A DNA stretch of 64,000 nt, taken from the NCBI RefSeq assembly GCF_963576545.1, contig NC_083656.1:4159686-4223685 (forward strand). Direction: 5' to 3'. The notes below the pieces were generated by a model. The model saw only the letters and a program-made list of their open reading frames with translations. It did not search any database and was not told where the DNA came from. The stretch is from Limanda limanda (lineage: Eukaryota; Chordata; Actinopteri; Pleuronectiformes; Pleuronectidae). Positions 48,181-60,700 of this stretch are shown here, piece after piece. Both the position numbers and the translations under genes were made by a program. The number at the start of each line of letters is the position of its first letter. Positions within the stretch are counted from its first letter, which is position 1.

Positions 48181-51100
48181 CTGTGGAAGACACACACAGA
48201 GACAGAGGAGACGTTAGAGGACGACAACGTGATTTCACTTCTGATCATCAGCTACAAATACAGACGATGTCATGAGGGGCTTAAAGGAAAAGTGCACGGA
48301 GAATCTGCCTCTTGACAACATGGAACTCTCTGAAGGTCTGAGAAGGTTTGTGAAGTTTGTTTGGATTCACAGGAGTTAAACTGGATTGTCATGGAGAATA
48401 ATAGACTTCAACAAAACTTGTACAAACAGATCAATGGCAGTATAATGTATTATTTTACTTTGGCAAATTTCTTGTAAACCTGCTTGTATTTAGATTTTTA
48501 ACTTACTTTAATCTCAATAATAAAAGATACTGGATACTTTTTTCTAGATGGTGTTTCTCAGGGAATATTTCATGTATCATGATAAAACTATTTTACATAT
48601 TTATGAGTAAGACTGATATTTATGAGTTTGTGCAATTCAGTGCAAATCCAAATATAAATCTAGCAGATTAAAAAACACTTTTTCTGCCACTTTAAATAAG
48701 AAATAGAGCAACAAACCTACAACTGTCACTAATGAGTTGCTGAGATCATGTGGATTCATGACGGTAAAAACAGATTTCATGTAAATTTGTTATTTTAAGA
48801 CTGTGAACTAAATTAAAGACTAAGTTTAGTTGAGTTTTCCTTTTATTTAAACCTGTTGAACTAACTCAGCACTCGATAATAAATAAATCTGTTGATTCTA
48901 TATCACTACTGGATGCATGGTGCTAACACCTCGTGGCAGCAGAAGCTACAGAACTGATTGGTTGGAGCAGGACTGCATGCACAGTAGGGGGCGACTGTGA
49001 GGAGATCCAGGGACACAACTACAGTCCCACCCTGTGAGGACCAGAGACAGACGTCCCACACTAGCTCAGAGAGACACCGTCTGGGATGAGGACAACAGGT
49101 TGTGAGTTTGAAGCCATGCCAAACAGGAAGAACCGCACAGGAACCAAACAGAGTGATGAAAGGTGGAGGAGAGGTGATCGATGCAACAGAGGAGAAGAGG
49201 AGGGGGAGTCAGTCCTGAGGAAGAGTTGAAAAGACTTACTCTGTTTCTATACGGCTGAGAGTATATTTCCAAAAGTTGATTAAATTAAAAAAAGAGGATA
49301 AAAGATACAAACGAACAGAAAAAAACAAATATACACAAACGGACACACACACACACACACAAACAAAAATATATAAAAGAAGCTGTTAGCCGAAGACGAC
49401 TGCATGGTGCTGCACAGTCACAGTCATAAATGTTCAAGAGGGGTTGACACTTTCTTCTCCGTTGGTTCTATAGGGATTTAGAAGGGCTGGAGAAAAAACG
49501 CTACATCGATACCATTGTAATCCAGTGGACTTGTGCTTGGAACGGGCTGAATGCTGCTGCTTGTGCTTCAAGGACTTGATCTTAACAAAGGAACCAGGAG
49601 GAGAAGTCGTTTGCCTGCTGGCTGACGTTCTCTCTATGAAACCACCTGCACCTCAGGTTTTTCTTTCCATCAGGTTAAACATATGACTGAAGGCCGGGCT
49701 GGAAAACCTCTCATCTGTTATAAAAAGTGCTTTTACTGCCTGTGTTCTCTGAAAAGATCAATACTTAGTGCACTTTGTATTTACTGCTTCTGCACTCACA
49801 GTCCAATCCAAACTGCTTTGACGAGCGAGACGAGTGAAATGTCGCTGAACGCATCTATTCACCACGACTGTGCAAAGATAAATACGATGTGGTTGTGGGT
49901 TTCCTCGCCTCCTGGCTTTTCTTAATTCTCCTGCGAGGAGGAGGAGCAGAGCGCCGAGGATCAGGGATTTCACTGAGAGAAAAACTGTGTAATTCAGCTC
50001 TGATGTGATTGACTTGTGTTTTTGTTGAAGGGTTGGTGAGTTGAAAGGATTTAGCTTCTTCTATTTGTGAGACAGTGCTTGTTCATTATTATTCTATTAA
50101 AATAGGAATCATTATGCGTTGTTTTTTGTTGTGTCCTGTTGTATAGTTTCTGAGGTGGCTCCAGGAGGACCAGTCGTCCTAATAAATGGATGTAAATAAA
50201 TAATCTGGTTTCAGCAGCTTCCCAGTTAGACCGCTCATAATCATTTCCACCACCTTCATCATCTTAACACGCTCACTGGTCCTCGTGGAGAGAGGGTGGA
50301 AACCGTACGTCCTCATACGGGAGGTCATGTGGTAACGACCCCACTCCACACAACGTGCAGTGGACGAGATCCTCTCAGGAGTAAAATCTCCAAGTGTTCA
50401 AATTCATGTCAAACAAAAAAGAGTAATTCACCTGCAGTTGCTCCCAATATATATTGTAAAATGTCACTTTTGGTGGTGTTGCAGCTTCCCTCAGACAGAG
50501 GAGGAGGAGAAACATGTGTAGCGTCTCTGAGGTGATGATTGACAGCTGTCTCCGTGTTCGTCAGGTGTCTGAGCAGACGTGAAGTTTTCGTTAGATGAGC
50601 AACATGTGCTAAAGAAAACCAGAAATACCTGCTTAGTGCAAACAAATTCACCAACCACACAGTTTGTTCGCCTGGAGACTATTTATTTTCTCAGCTACTA
50701 ACTAATAAGAGAGATAGATAAAACAAAGTTTGCGCTGAGTGTGCACACGTGGAGGAGACAAACTTCCACAGGGAATTCTGTGGTTGTTTTAATGATTTAA
50801 TCAAATCTGAGTGAGTTTAGTTAAGTTTCTCTTCAGGAGTTATGTGTATCTCCGTAATGATGAGGTTGTGATAATTTGGCAAAAGATAATTCTCATTGCC
50901 AGTATGATGTTTTCATGCAAACTAAAATGCATTGCCTCCAATTTTTTCTTTTGCAACTGAGTTTCTTCGTTTTGAACATTTCCTGCATTTTGTATTAACG
51001 TGCATGGTGTTAATGCTTCTTTGTTGAATTGTAATACTTTCTCCATTTTGGAAAACTTGTATGACAATCATTGACTTTATTAACTCTTTTTAAAGATATT

Positions 51101-51895
51101 TAAAATGTCTATGGGGTGTTCACACCTGGATCAGCAGCCAAACATGCTTCATCTGCTTGTGTCTTAAATGTCTAATGTCCGAATCCTTCATTGAGTCCTA
51201 CTAGTGAAGACGGGGAAGCGTCATTGGGTTTGAATGTCAGGAGGAGACGGCAGTAAAGGTTAACTCAGAGTTCGAATCATGCCATTCTGTAGTTGTAGAA
51301 GCTGCAACGTGTCACCAGTGTAACCAGAATGCTTTGTGGATCTGCCAGGGATTCCTCCCTCCCTGTCTCTAACATCATGGGTACAATGCCTCTTTTGGAA
51401 AGGTGGATTATTGCACAGGTTGACGTACAATGTTTTTTAATATCTCTGTTCTGTGTGCTTTTGGAGTACTGTTGAATTTTGAGGGATTGACAGAAATTAT
51501 GAATTATATATCGGCACATTTTATTCATTAGAAAGATGAGAGATGGTCGAGGAAAAACATACAATATCTGAATGACTTTAGAAATGTTCACAATTCATAT
51601 TGACCTCAGGTTGGTAGATTTGATTTGGATGCAGTGGTTGTGTGACATGATGAATCTGCAGCTGCTTGCATATCACCCTGCATGTTTTGAAGGCTGACAT
51701 GTTTCACTTGTATAGGGAAAATGATTTAGTCTCAAAACCCCTGAACAAACACGTCTGAGCGGAGGAGAGCCGCTGCGTGAAAGACGAGTGCGCTCATCGT
51801 CCACGTCTGAGCTGAATTGGAACTTGTGTGACTTGGTTTCTTGAGACGGCCCCTCTCTCTGATGAAGGAGGGACTCTGCCCAAAATTTGGTGGCG

Positions 51896-52004
51896 TATAA
51901 AAGCCAAGCAAAGTCATTTGTTTAAGCAGTAGGGAGTTTCTGCTAGGATCTGGATTGGAGTTACGCAGAGACTGGACCCTACCGTACATGAGTGATATTT
52001 AGAC
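51896..52004 (+). promoter_or_regulatory. Copy F core promoter and leader with uORF
   Basis: TATAAAAG 51896-51903, AGCAG context 51925 and uORF 51988-52002 (MSDI-stop), with the same spacing as the other copies. Confidence 0.8.
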
Positions 52005-52639
52005 ATGTTCAGCTTCATGGATATTCGGTTAACGCTGCTGCTGAGCGCAGCAGTGCTTTTGGTGAGAGGTCAACGCTGGGGTGGTAGTAAGTATCACTTT
52101 CACACTTTGATTTGACTTTTTTTGGGGACTTGTGGCCCCTCGAGATGTGGGTAAACACTGGCCAAAGGGTCAGAGCTTCATGCCAGAGGTCAGGTTTTCT
52201 TTACAAGTACAATATAGAAAATAGTGACAGTGATAAATCAATACTTTGCTGAATGTTTGGTTTTGTGTGTCAGTTTGGATCCAAGCAGCTCTAGTTTTAT
52301 GAGTTTAGGTTGTTTTGTCTGGTGCAGGGACACATCTGGCTCCCATAGAACTTCAAACCCAGTTGATCACTCTGTTTTTTGGGGAGGGGATATTTACTCT
52401 GACTGTTACCAAACTCACAGTGGTTCTCTCCTTAAATTTCAGGACGAGGAGGCGGCTGCGAATTAGATGGAAAGGTGTACAATCCCAGGAGTGTATGGAA
52501 ACCAAAGCTCTGCACCACCTGCTTCTGCGACGGCAGATCCGTCGTGTGCAACGAGGTGATCTGCGTGGTCACACCCGACTGCGCCTACCCGAACGGAGAG
52601 TGCTGCCCTATCTGCCCCAGTGATGGTTCACCGCCTTGA
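52005..52639 (+). CDS. Procollagen-I-like VWC mini-protein, copy F
   Basis: Exons 52005-52086 and 52443-52639; 92 residues. The signal peptide has T for A in RLTLLLSAAVLLV and is followed by RGQRWGGRRGGGC. The VWC domain is as in copy E, with SVVCNEVIC, and ten cysteines are kept. It is convergent with ttyh2: its stop is about 2.0 kb from the ttyh2 stop, and the two 3' UTRs may approach or overlap. Confidence 0.85.
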
Positions 52640-53731
52640 TCCCACCTCGTCCCTGAGGCTCCTGGGCCATGAATGGATTGTGGCCCTAAGCCTGCCTGCT
52701 TGCCAATAACAAAGCTTTACCTATCGAAGACACTTAGAGTCTGGATATGTTGACCTCTGCATCATTGATTTTAGCATTTTTTTCAGGGAATCTCTCAATA
52801 GCCAACTGTTGTGGAGATGCACAAGCCCTCGATTCACAACCTGATAAATGCTCATATCTGAGAGAAGTAAGACGCTAATCATTATCCCTTATTTAGAGCC
52901 TATCTGCAATATTTCTTACTTAAGCTTTTAATTGGAGTAAAATGGGATATATAACAATCACAGCAAGATATTTAAACTCAACTCTGTTGTCGATTTCACT
53001 GCAGAATGTATTAAATATGTTGAATGTCTGGTTCTCTCTGGGTTGTCTGTAGGTCTTGTGTGATTCAGCGTTAATATTTTACCTCCTGATTTGTTCAGCA
53101 CTAAACTTAAATAAAGTCCCTGCTGGTTTAATGCAGCTTCTCCTGTTGCACTATACTGACCTCTGCTGGAAAGAGAGAGAAACTACCTCACTGGGTTCTA
53201 TGGTTTTGTCCCAACTACAAATTGATTGAATGAACCCACATCATGGACGTCGATGAGAGTAAAACATGACGTTGCCTTAACACACAAGAAAAAAATTAAC
53301 ACACACCAGGAAGTACTCAAAAAAACAGGTTTATTGAACTCACAGTTGGGCCCCTGAGTCTGGGCCCCCCCCACAGACGGCAGCACCACTCAGTGCCTGT
53401 ACAGTGAAACATGCTGAAAGACACAAATCAAGACTAATGCTTTAAATCTCTACTGTTAGTCGTCCCAACCGCGTACTGAGGAAAAAGAAAATGACCTGAA
53501 TATTCTCATTAATGACAGTTAGTGCAGCGCGGCTTCCAAACTACAGCAGAAATGACAACTTCATCGAGTTAGACCGAAAAGACGATATGGATTAATGGCT
53601 CTTTAGAAAAAAAAAATCCTATGTGACGCTGCCACACAAAATTAGAAAAAATATTTAAAAAATTGGCACGTTTGTTTAAAAACAAAATCAAATCAGAGTA
53701 AAAGACAACAGTCTGTTATTGGACATTTGCT

Positions 53732-53737
53732 TTTATT
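53732..53737 (-). terminator. Candidate ttyh2 poly(A) signal
   Basis: Minus-strand AATAAA about 930 nt after the ttyh2 stop in the proximal copy. The same signal exists in units 1 and 2 (about 40389 and 47102). Confidence 0.4.
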
Positions 53738-54669
53738 TACAGAGGTCGTGGTGTTTCACATGTTTATCAAGCATGAAGCGAAACATGTAGAAAACACAGA
53801 ACGTGTGTTTCATATTTTCCTTCTTCACTGACCTGAACGTTGTCAGAAGTGAAACAAACCTTCTTTTCAAAGGTGTGAAGGGAAATTATTCCGTGAAGAG
53901 CAGATAAATCAAACTGGGACATGTTTCGAGGTTATGTTTCACCCCCGTCCACATTTTTTCATAATCAATTTAGCTATTGATTCCAGAGTGTTTTTATGTG
54001 TTTTAATCTGTGTCTTAGTTTGACTATTTGTAGATGTTATCATTTTTATGCATTTGTTTGTGTGGTTCTGAACAATATTACACACAATAATACACAAAAA
54101 GTACTGAATGGATTTCAACCAAAATTGGTGGAAGGATGCAGAATGTGTGAGGGAGGAACTTATTAAATTCTGGTGCCGATCACTTTCTCTAAAATTGTGA
54201 TATGGGACATTTTTCTACATTTTCCCAAAAAACGCTTTTTGCAGGGAGTCATTTATTGATGTGGATGAAAAAAAGAAACAGGCACATTAAGGGAACTGAT
54301 ATATACGAGTGTGTGGAATAAAGGTGCAGCTGGACTCGACTGTTGGGCCTTGGCCAAGGTTTAATCAGCTGCATATTGAACTCATCCCCCCCCCCCTTGC
54401 CTGACAAACAAGGATGTTCTATTCAGTTCATATTTCAAAACTTGACAGTTTTCCCACGGAGCACAAAACAGATCAAGAGCAGGTAAAGTTCGACTTGGGG
54501 CAGAAAAACTGAGATGAGTCATTTTACGAGAAGAACAGCACAGATATGGTTCTGATGTTGTCCTGTCTTTGTGATGCTTGGACACACTCCTCCTGTCGAG
54601 TGTGTGTATGTGTGTGTGTGTGTGTTAATGTGTGTGATGGCGTCTTCCTCCAGGGGCAGTTTAAGAAGT

Positions 54670-54750
54670 CTATGCTTGGAAGTCGTTTCCAAAGTGTCTA
54701 ATCTGCTCCTCGGTCATGGACAGGTAGGTGGCCCTCATACTCGGCGAGTA
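54670..54750 (-). CDS. ttyh2: ttyh2 terminal exon (proximal copy)
   Basis: Codes YSPSMRATYLSMTEEQIRHF then GNDFQA-stop, matching the human ending YSPSMRATYLSV...HYGNQFPA. It is the nearest of three copies and so the likely default. Acceptor cttccacag|TAC, phase 0. Confidence 0.9.
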   Translation of the reverse strand, partial: YSPSMRATYLSMTEEQIRHFGNDFQA

Positions 54751-57700
54751 CTGTGGAAGACACACACAGAGACAGAGGAGACGTTAGAGGACGACAACGT
54801 GATTTCACTTCTGATCATCAGCTACAAATACAGACGATGTCATGAGGGGCTTAAAGGAAAAGTGCACGGAGAATCTGCCTCTTGACAACATGGAACTCTC
54901 TGAAGGTCTGAGAAGGTTTGTGAAGTTTGTTTGGATTCACAGGAGTTAAACTGGATTGTCATGGAGAATAATAGACTTCAACAAAACTTGTACATACAGA
55001 TCAATGGCAGTATAATGTATTATTTTACTTTGGCAAAATTCTTGTAAACCTGCTTGTATTTAGGTTTTTAACTTACTTTAATCTCAATAATAAAAGATAC
55101 TGGATACTTTTTTCTAGATGGTGTTTCTCAGGGAATATTTCATGTATCATGATAAAACTATTTTACATATTTATGAGTAAGACTGATATTTATGAGTTTG
55201 TGCAATTCAGTGCAAATCCAAATATAAATCTAGCAGATTAAAAAACACTTTTTCTGCCACTTTAAATAAGAAATAGAGCAACAAACCTACAACTGTCACT
55301 AATGAGTTGCTGAGATCATGTGGATTCATGACGGTAAAAACAGATTTCATGTAAATTTGTTATTTTAAGACTGTGAACTAAATTAAAGACTAAGTTTAGT
55401 TGAGTTTTCCTTTTATTTAAACCTGTTGAACTAACTCAGCACTCGATAACAAATAAATCTGTTTCTATGTCACGACTGGATGCATGGTGCTAACACCTCG
55501 TGGCAGCAGAAGCTACAGAACGGAATGGTTGGAGCAGGACTGCATGCACAGTAGGGGGCGACTGTGAGGAGATCCAGGGACACAACTACAGTTCCACCCT
55601 GTGAAGACCAGGGGCAGACGTCCCACACTAGCTCAGAGAGACACCGTCTGGGATGAGGACAACAGGTTGTGAGTTTGAAGCCATGCCAAACAGGAAGAAC
55701 CGCACAGGAACCAAACAGAGTGATGAAAGGTGGAGGAGAGGTGATCGATGCAACAGAGGAGAAGAGGAGGGGGAGTCAGTCCTGAGGAAGAGTTGAAAAG
55801 ACTTACTCTGTTTCTATACGGCTGAGAGTATATCTCCAAAAGTTGATTAAATTAAAAAAAGAGGAAATACAGAAATGAAAGATACAAACGAACAGAAAAA
55901 AAACAAATATACACAAACAGACACACACACACACACACAAACAAAAATATATAAAAGAAGCTGTTAGCCGAAGACGACTGCATGGTGCTGCACAGTCACA
56001 GTCATGAGGGAGAATTGAATTGTACATCACAATCAAGAAAGACGTCATAAGGCAAAGAACATCACATTTTCAAATGCAGTCCAGTTAGGGATGAAGGCTG
56101 ATGGCGACTGAGAATGACGACAGACAGGAAAGCAAGAATCGATCGTGTGATGTGTTTTTTTCTTCTTCATCTACAAAATGATAAGATTATGAGGCAAAAC
56201 AAAACAAGAAAATAGATCAAATAGAATGAGATAAAATAGAATATTGTGCTTTTTTAAAGGATTTTGTGCTTTTTTTCCATTTAGAGAAACTGAAGAACGA
56301 TTGGATGAATGTGTCTCTGTTCTAAAACACAGCTCATGATTGAATATCTACAGAATCGATTCCACTGCAGCTAAATCCTGTAAATGAGGCTGTTTAAAAG
56401 TTAATAAATGTGTGTTTGTTTTGATCTCTGTCATCTGACAGGACACAAGGGGCCCAGCAGGGGGGCTCATTTATTCCAGGATGAAGTAAACCTTCATGGT
56501 TTTTAAGGCTGGTGTCGCCTCCTCCTGGGGATTTGGCCTGAGAGCAGCTAAACGACAGTCGCCTCATGATTAAATATTAACTGCGTTGCTTCTCCTCTGC
56601 TCGCTCTGAACTCGGCCGTCTGTGAGCTCCGGCAGAGAAAGGCACAGTCGCACGGTGGAGTCATTAAATCGTTAGTAAACATGGCTGTGGCGTTAACGTG
56701 GAGTTTAGAGGAGGATGTTCCCTGAGTCGACACTTAAAAAAATGGTGAATGAAATTATAGGCAGTTGGTTTTGAAAACAACTTCCTGTGACATCACAGCG
56801 AGGACTTGGCCTCTGGGACCCAACGCACCGAAGGGGGCGGAGATCCGCGTCCTATCAGCGGCACGTTCTCGTAGCGAGGATTTCCCCCGAACAGAGCCGC
56901 CTGGTTCCTGAGAGGAAAGCGAAACAAGTGACTCAGAAGCTGAAGGAGCTTCGTCGCTTTACGCTCCACACGTGACGTCCGGTCACTCACATGTACTCGG
57001 ACGTAGGGGCGGCGGCCACGGCCGGGGCGGGGGGGTGCAGGCTGCTCTGGCTGCCCATGCTGCTGGTGTAGCTGCAGAAGGTGTGCATGTTGGGGAGGTT
57101 CGGGTTCTGGGAGATGATCCTCCTCGTCCGGGGGTTGAACGGGTCCTCCTCGTCAATGTCGTCGTAGTCCTGTTCCCTACGGAGAAACATCGGGAGACAG
57201 ATGGTTTGATCCAGAGGATTCAAAACTGGAGGTCACGACCATGACCCTGCTTCCTCCATGTTAGTGGACCGTACACAACAGTGATGTATGTCCACAGTCA
57301 TTTTTTATTTCTTAAATCAGGATGAAAGGTGTTGATTGACAGCTGAGACTGACTCGTGATTGGTCGAGCACATGGTTATAATGAATAAATCTCCATAAAT
57401 CTGCTTAGAAAGGATAGAAAATCCTGAATTTGTCTTTGAATTATCATGTTTATTAAAGTTCCCTTTCCTATTATAGTTATTAAATGATACTTGTATTACA
57501 TTATCATTTTTCATTGTATAAAAATAGGTCACAACAAAGGCGACTGAATGAGAGGAAATTAATCTTACACTATATCTGCTTTGATATATAAATATTAAGT
57601 TGTTTTTTTTCTTAACAGTGATGTATGTGCACGTTCATCTTTTATTTCTTAAATCAGGATGAAAGGTGTTGATTGACAGCTCAGACTCGTGATTGGTCAA

Positions 57701-60700
57701 GCACATTTATATAATGAGTAAATCTCCGTAAATCTGCTTAGAAATCGTAGAAGATCCTGAATTTGTCTTTGAATTATCACGTTTATTAAAGTTCCCTTTC
57801 CTATTATAGTTATTAAATGATACTTGTATTACATTTAAAAAGTTAAGTCGTTTTTCATTGTATAAAAATAGGTCAAAACAAAGGCGACTGAATGAGAGGA
57901 AATGAATCTAACACTATATCTGCTTTGAAATATAAATATTAAGGTTTACACATTCAACATAAACCTATAGCTGCTTTAAATGGACATGCACTGATGTTTC
58001 AAGGATACAGTTCAGATTAACGTTACAAAACAGTGATGTATGTCCACGTTCATTTTTTTATTTCTTAAATCAGGATTAGAGGTGTTGATTGACAGCTGAG
58101 ACTGACTCGTGATTGGTCGAGCACATTTTTATAATGAGTAAATCTCCATAAATCTGCTTAGAAATCGTAGAAGATCGTGAATTACCCTTTGAATTATCAC
58201 GTTTTTAAAGGTTTCCTTTCCTGTTATAGCAATTAAATGATACTTGTATTAAATTATAATTTTTCATTGTATAAAAACAGGTCACAACAAAGGCGACTGA
58301 ATGAGAGGAAATCAATATAACACTATATCTGCTTTGATATATAAATATTAAGTTGTATTGGAAGGTTTACAATCGTACTTTGCTTTAAATGGACGAGCAC
58401 TGATGTTTCAAGGATACAGTTCAGAATAACATTATTTATAGTTTCATAAGAGTTTTTTTCATCCATGACCTTGCAAAGGAGAATTTGCATTTTGGGCCAA
58501 ACATCTGGTCTCTTGTACAATTGTAGAAAAAAAAAGAACTATTCACGCACATGCATGAGTTGGCTCCCGCAGCCCAGCGGAGGCGGGACGGGGGAAATGA
58601 GGGCGCTCAGGCAGGAAGGCGAGCGGAGCACGAACTGACCTGCTGGCTATTTGTCTCCACGCCCTGGGAATGGCACACAGCATGACAGTGAAGGCGCAGG
58701 CTGCAAGCACGGAGAAGAGGCAGAGGTAGAGCACGCCCTCCACGCCGTCGTGGCACACCCCCACCATCGCATCCAGGTAGTCCTGAAGAGGTGGAAACAG
58801 AAAACACTCACTTTGCTCTAATGGCCCTTGTTTGAAATTCGCTGCAGACAAAATGAGTCGGAGATGAAAAAGCACTTAGAGCGTCGCTGCTGTGTGCCGC
58901 CTCCAGGAAGCCGGGTACTTTCATTCATATCATGCACATTACTCATGTGAACTCAACTGCATACACAAGTTACAGTGTAGGAGTCAGACAGAGCAGGAGA
59001 GCAATAAACACTACGAGGAAAACAAAGATTCTCTCTGTTGTGTCGTGTTGTGTTGTGCTCGGCTCTGATCCTAGTCCCACTTTCACTTTCATGCAGAAAC
59101 CCTGCCTGGCTACTTACTTGCTCTCCTGTTGACCTAGTTAAAGCTGTGGCTGGAGACAGGGTACGAACCTTGTTGAGCCCCCTGCAGTCCAGCAGGGCGG
59201 TCAGCTGGTGCAGGCTGGCCTCAGAGGAGTTCAGCACATTCTGGATTCCCAGCAGGTCTCTCTGCGGACACGACCAAGAACACGTTTAAGAACATTATTC
59301 TCATCCTGATTTTAAAATAATAACACTCCATTATACAGAGAAGGAGTTAGTATTCATGGGAGGGGGGGTACCTCAGCTGAAGGGAACAGAGGAACAGCAA
59401 ACTGCAGCAGACTCTGGATCTGGATCTGCATGGTGGTCAGGGACCTCTGGAAGATGGTCAGGGGCTGAAAAACAAGAAGGTGAAGATCAGGAGAATTAAG
59501 AGAAATATGGAAGAGACGACTCAGGACGTAGAAAAGAATATGAAAGAAAAGAAAACAGTTTTTTTTTGGGTGGTTTTCCTATGGATGTCCCACCTTGTTA
59601 AGACCATCAATTGATTGATTGATTGGTTGTCAAAAGGTCAAGGCGATTTCATTTGTTGCCACTACACCTGGTATTCTTTAGGTTTGGAAAACAAAATATC
59701 AGAATTTGAGCACAAGCAGAGGCTCTTTGAGTGAGATCTCTGGGTTTAGGGTGAAAGTGTCACAAAATCAATAAATCATTCTCTCAAACTGAAAGACCAG
59801 ACTACTGAATAAAGATTAGGAAAAGAAAACGACAAACAAAAACAGGTTTCGTCCACATTCCCACTTCCTGCGGGATAATAATATTTTACTGTAAAACTTG
59901 ACTTCTGTTGTTTGGTCTCAGTTTTGGTGAAATATTCCTTAATTTTAATGTTTTCGGACCTCGAGCAGATACAAATTCAACATTTATGTAGCTTGACTCA
60001 GCCTTCGTAGTGTTGTCGGTTTACGTTCTCACCACCAGGGGGCAAAGTAAGCCTCCACATTCACCACAATAACACAGAATTTATCACATCCCAACCTGAA
60101 ATCAGCACCTTCTGCCTTGTGCCTTTTTTTTTTTTTTAATTAACATTCAAGCAGGGCCGTAAAGGGATGAAGAGACTTCACAGTTGCACAACCTAACGAG
60201 GAGCTGGATCTGTGGAACAGAGTTAAACTGAAACAGGATACGCTCAATTACCTCAACTATCCAGAAATGTAATTGGTTTCCTCTGATTTGAATATTTCTT
60301 CCAGATCTGTGGGTCTGAGCATCATCAAACTGATGTCTGCTGAACAATCTAATAGCCGGAGCAGATGTGAGCCAAACAGAATTTTAAAAAAAAACAGATG
60401 GAGAAGGAAAGTAAGAAGACAATAAGAGCAGAAAAAGAGCTGAGGCGGGAGTCACGTCTGAAGCCGTTTGGTTTCAGTTTGGAAGGTTTTGGCCTCAGAA
60501 ACGAAGGATCACAGGCGCAGAGGAAGAGAGGACGAGTATTTTTAACTTCTCCGAGGGTTTCTGAGGTGAGTTTAGGATCTGAACAGACAGACCGCACTGA
60601 CCGGAGAGTACGAGCTCGACAAAGATGAGACGTGAGCGGCAGCGACATGAACTCAGCCTCCAGCTCCGGTTCAGGGAATCACAGGTCAAAAGATGTCAAG

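Larger units (their letters stand above)
42741..49426. repeat. Large tandem unit 2 (VWC copy E)
   Basis: About 6.7 kb with the same order of blocks as unit 1. It begins at the cacagtcat|aaatgttcaagagg junction, where ttyh2-intron sequence meets sequence like 35845. Confidence 0.9.
49427..56004. repeat. Large tandem unit 3 (VWC copy F, functional ttyh2 3' end)
   Basis: About 6.6 kb. Differs from unit 2 by a deletion at 50280 (about 70 bp of the cgccgctaaatggtcccag block) and another near 53751. The right edge at about 56005 continues into native ttyh2 intron sequence (cacagtcat|gaggg). Confidence 0.9.

Noticed and set aside
56793..56828. Alternative ttyh2 end VRWVPEAKSSL by reading through the penultimate exon
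   Set aside because: A consensus-like donor GTGCGT sits exactly where the conserved protein should continue, and the expected terminal exon is found in frame at 54750.
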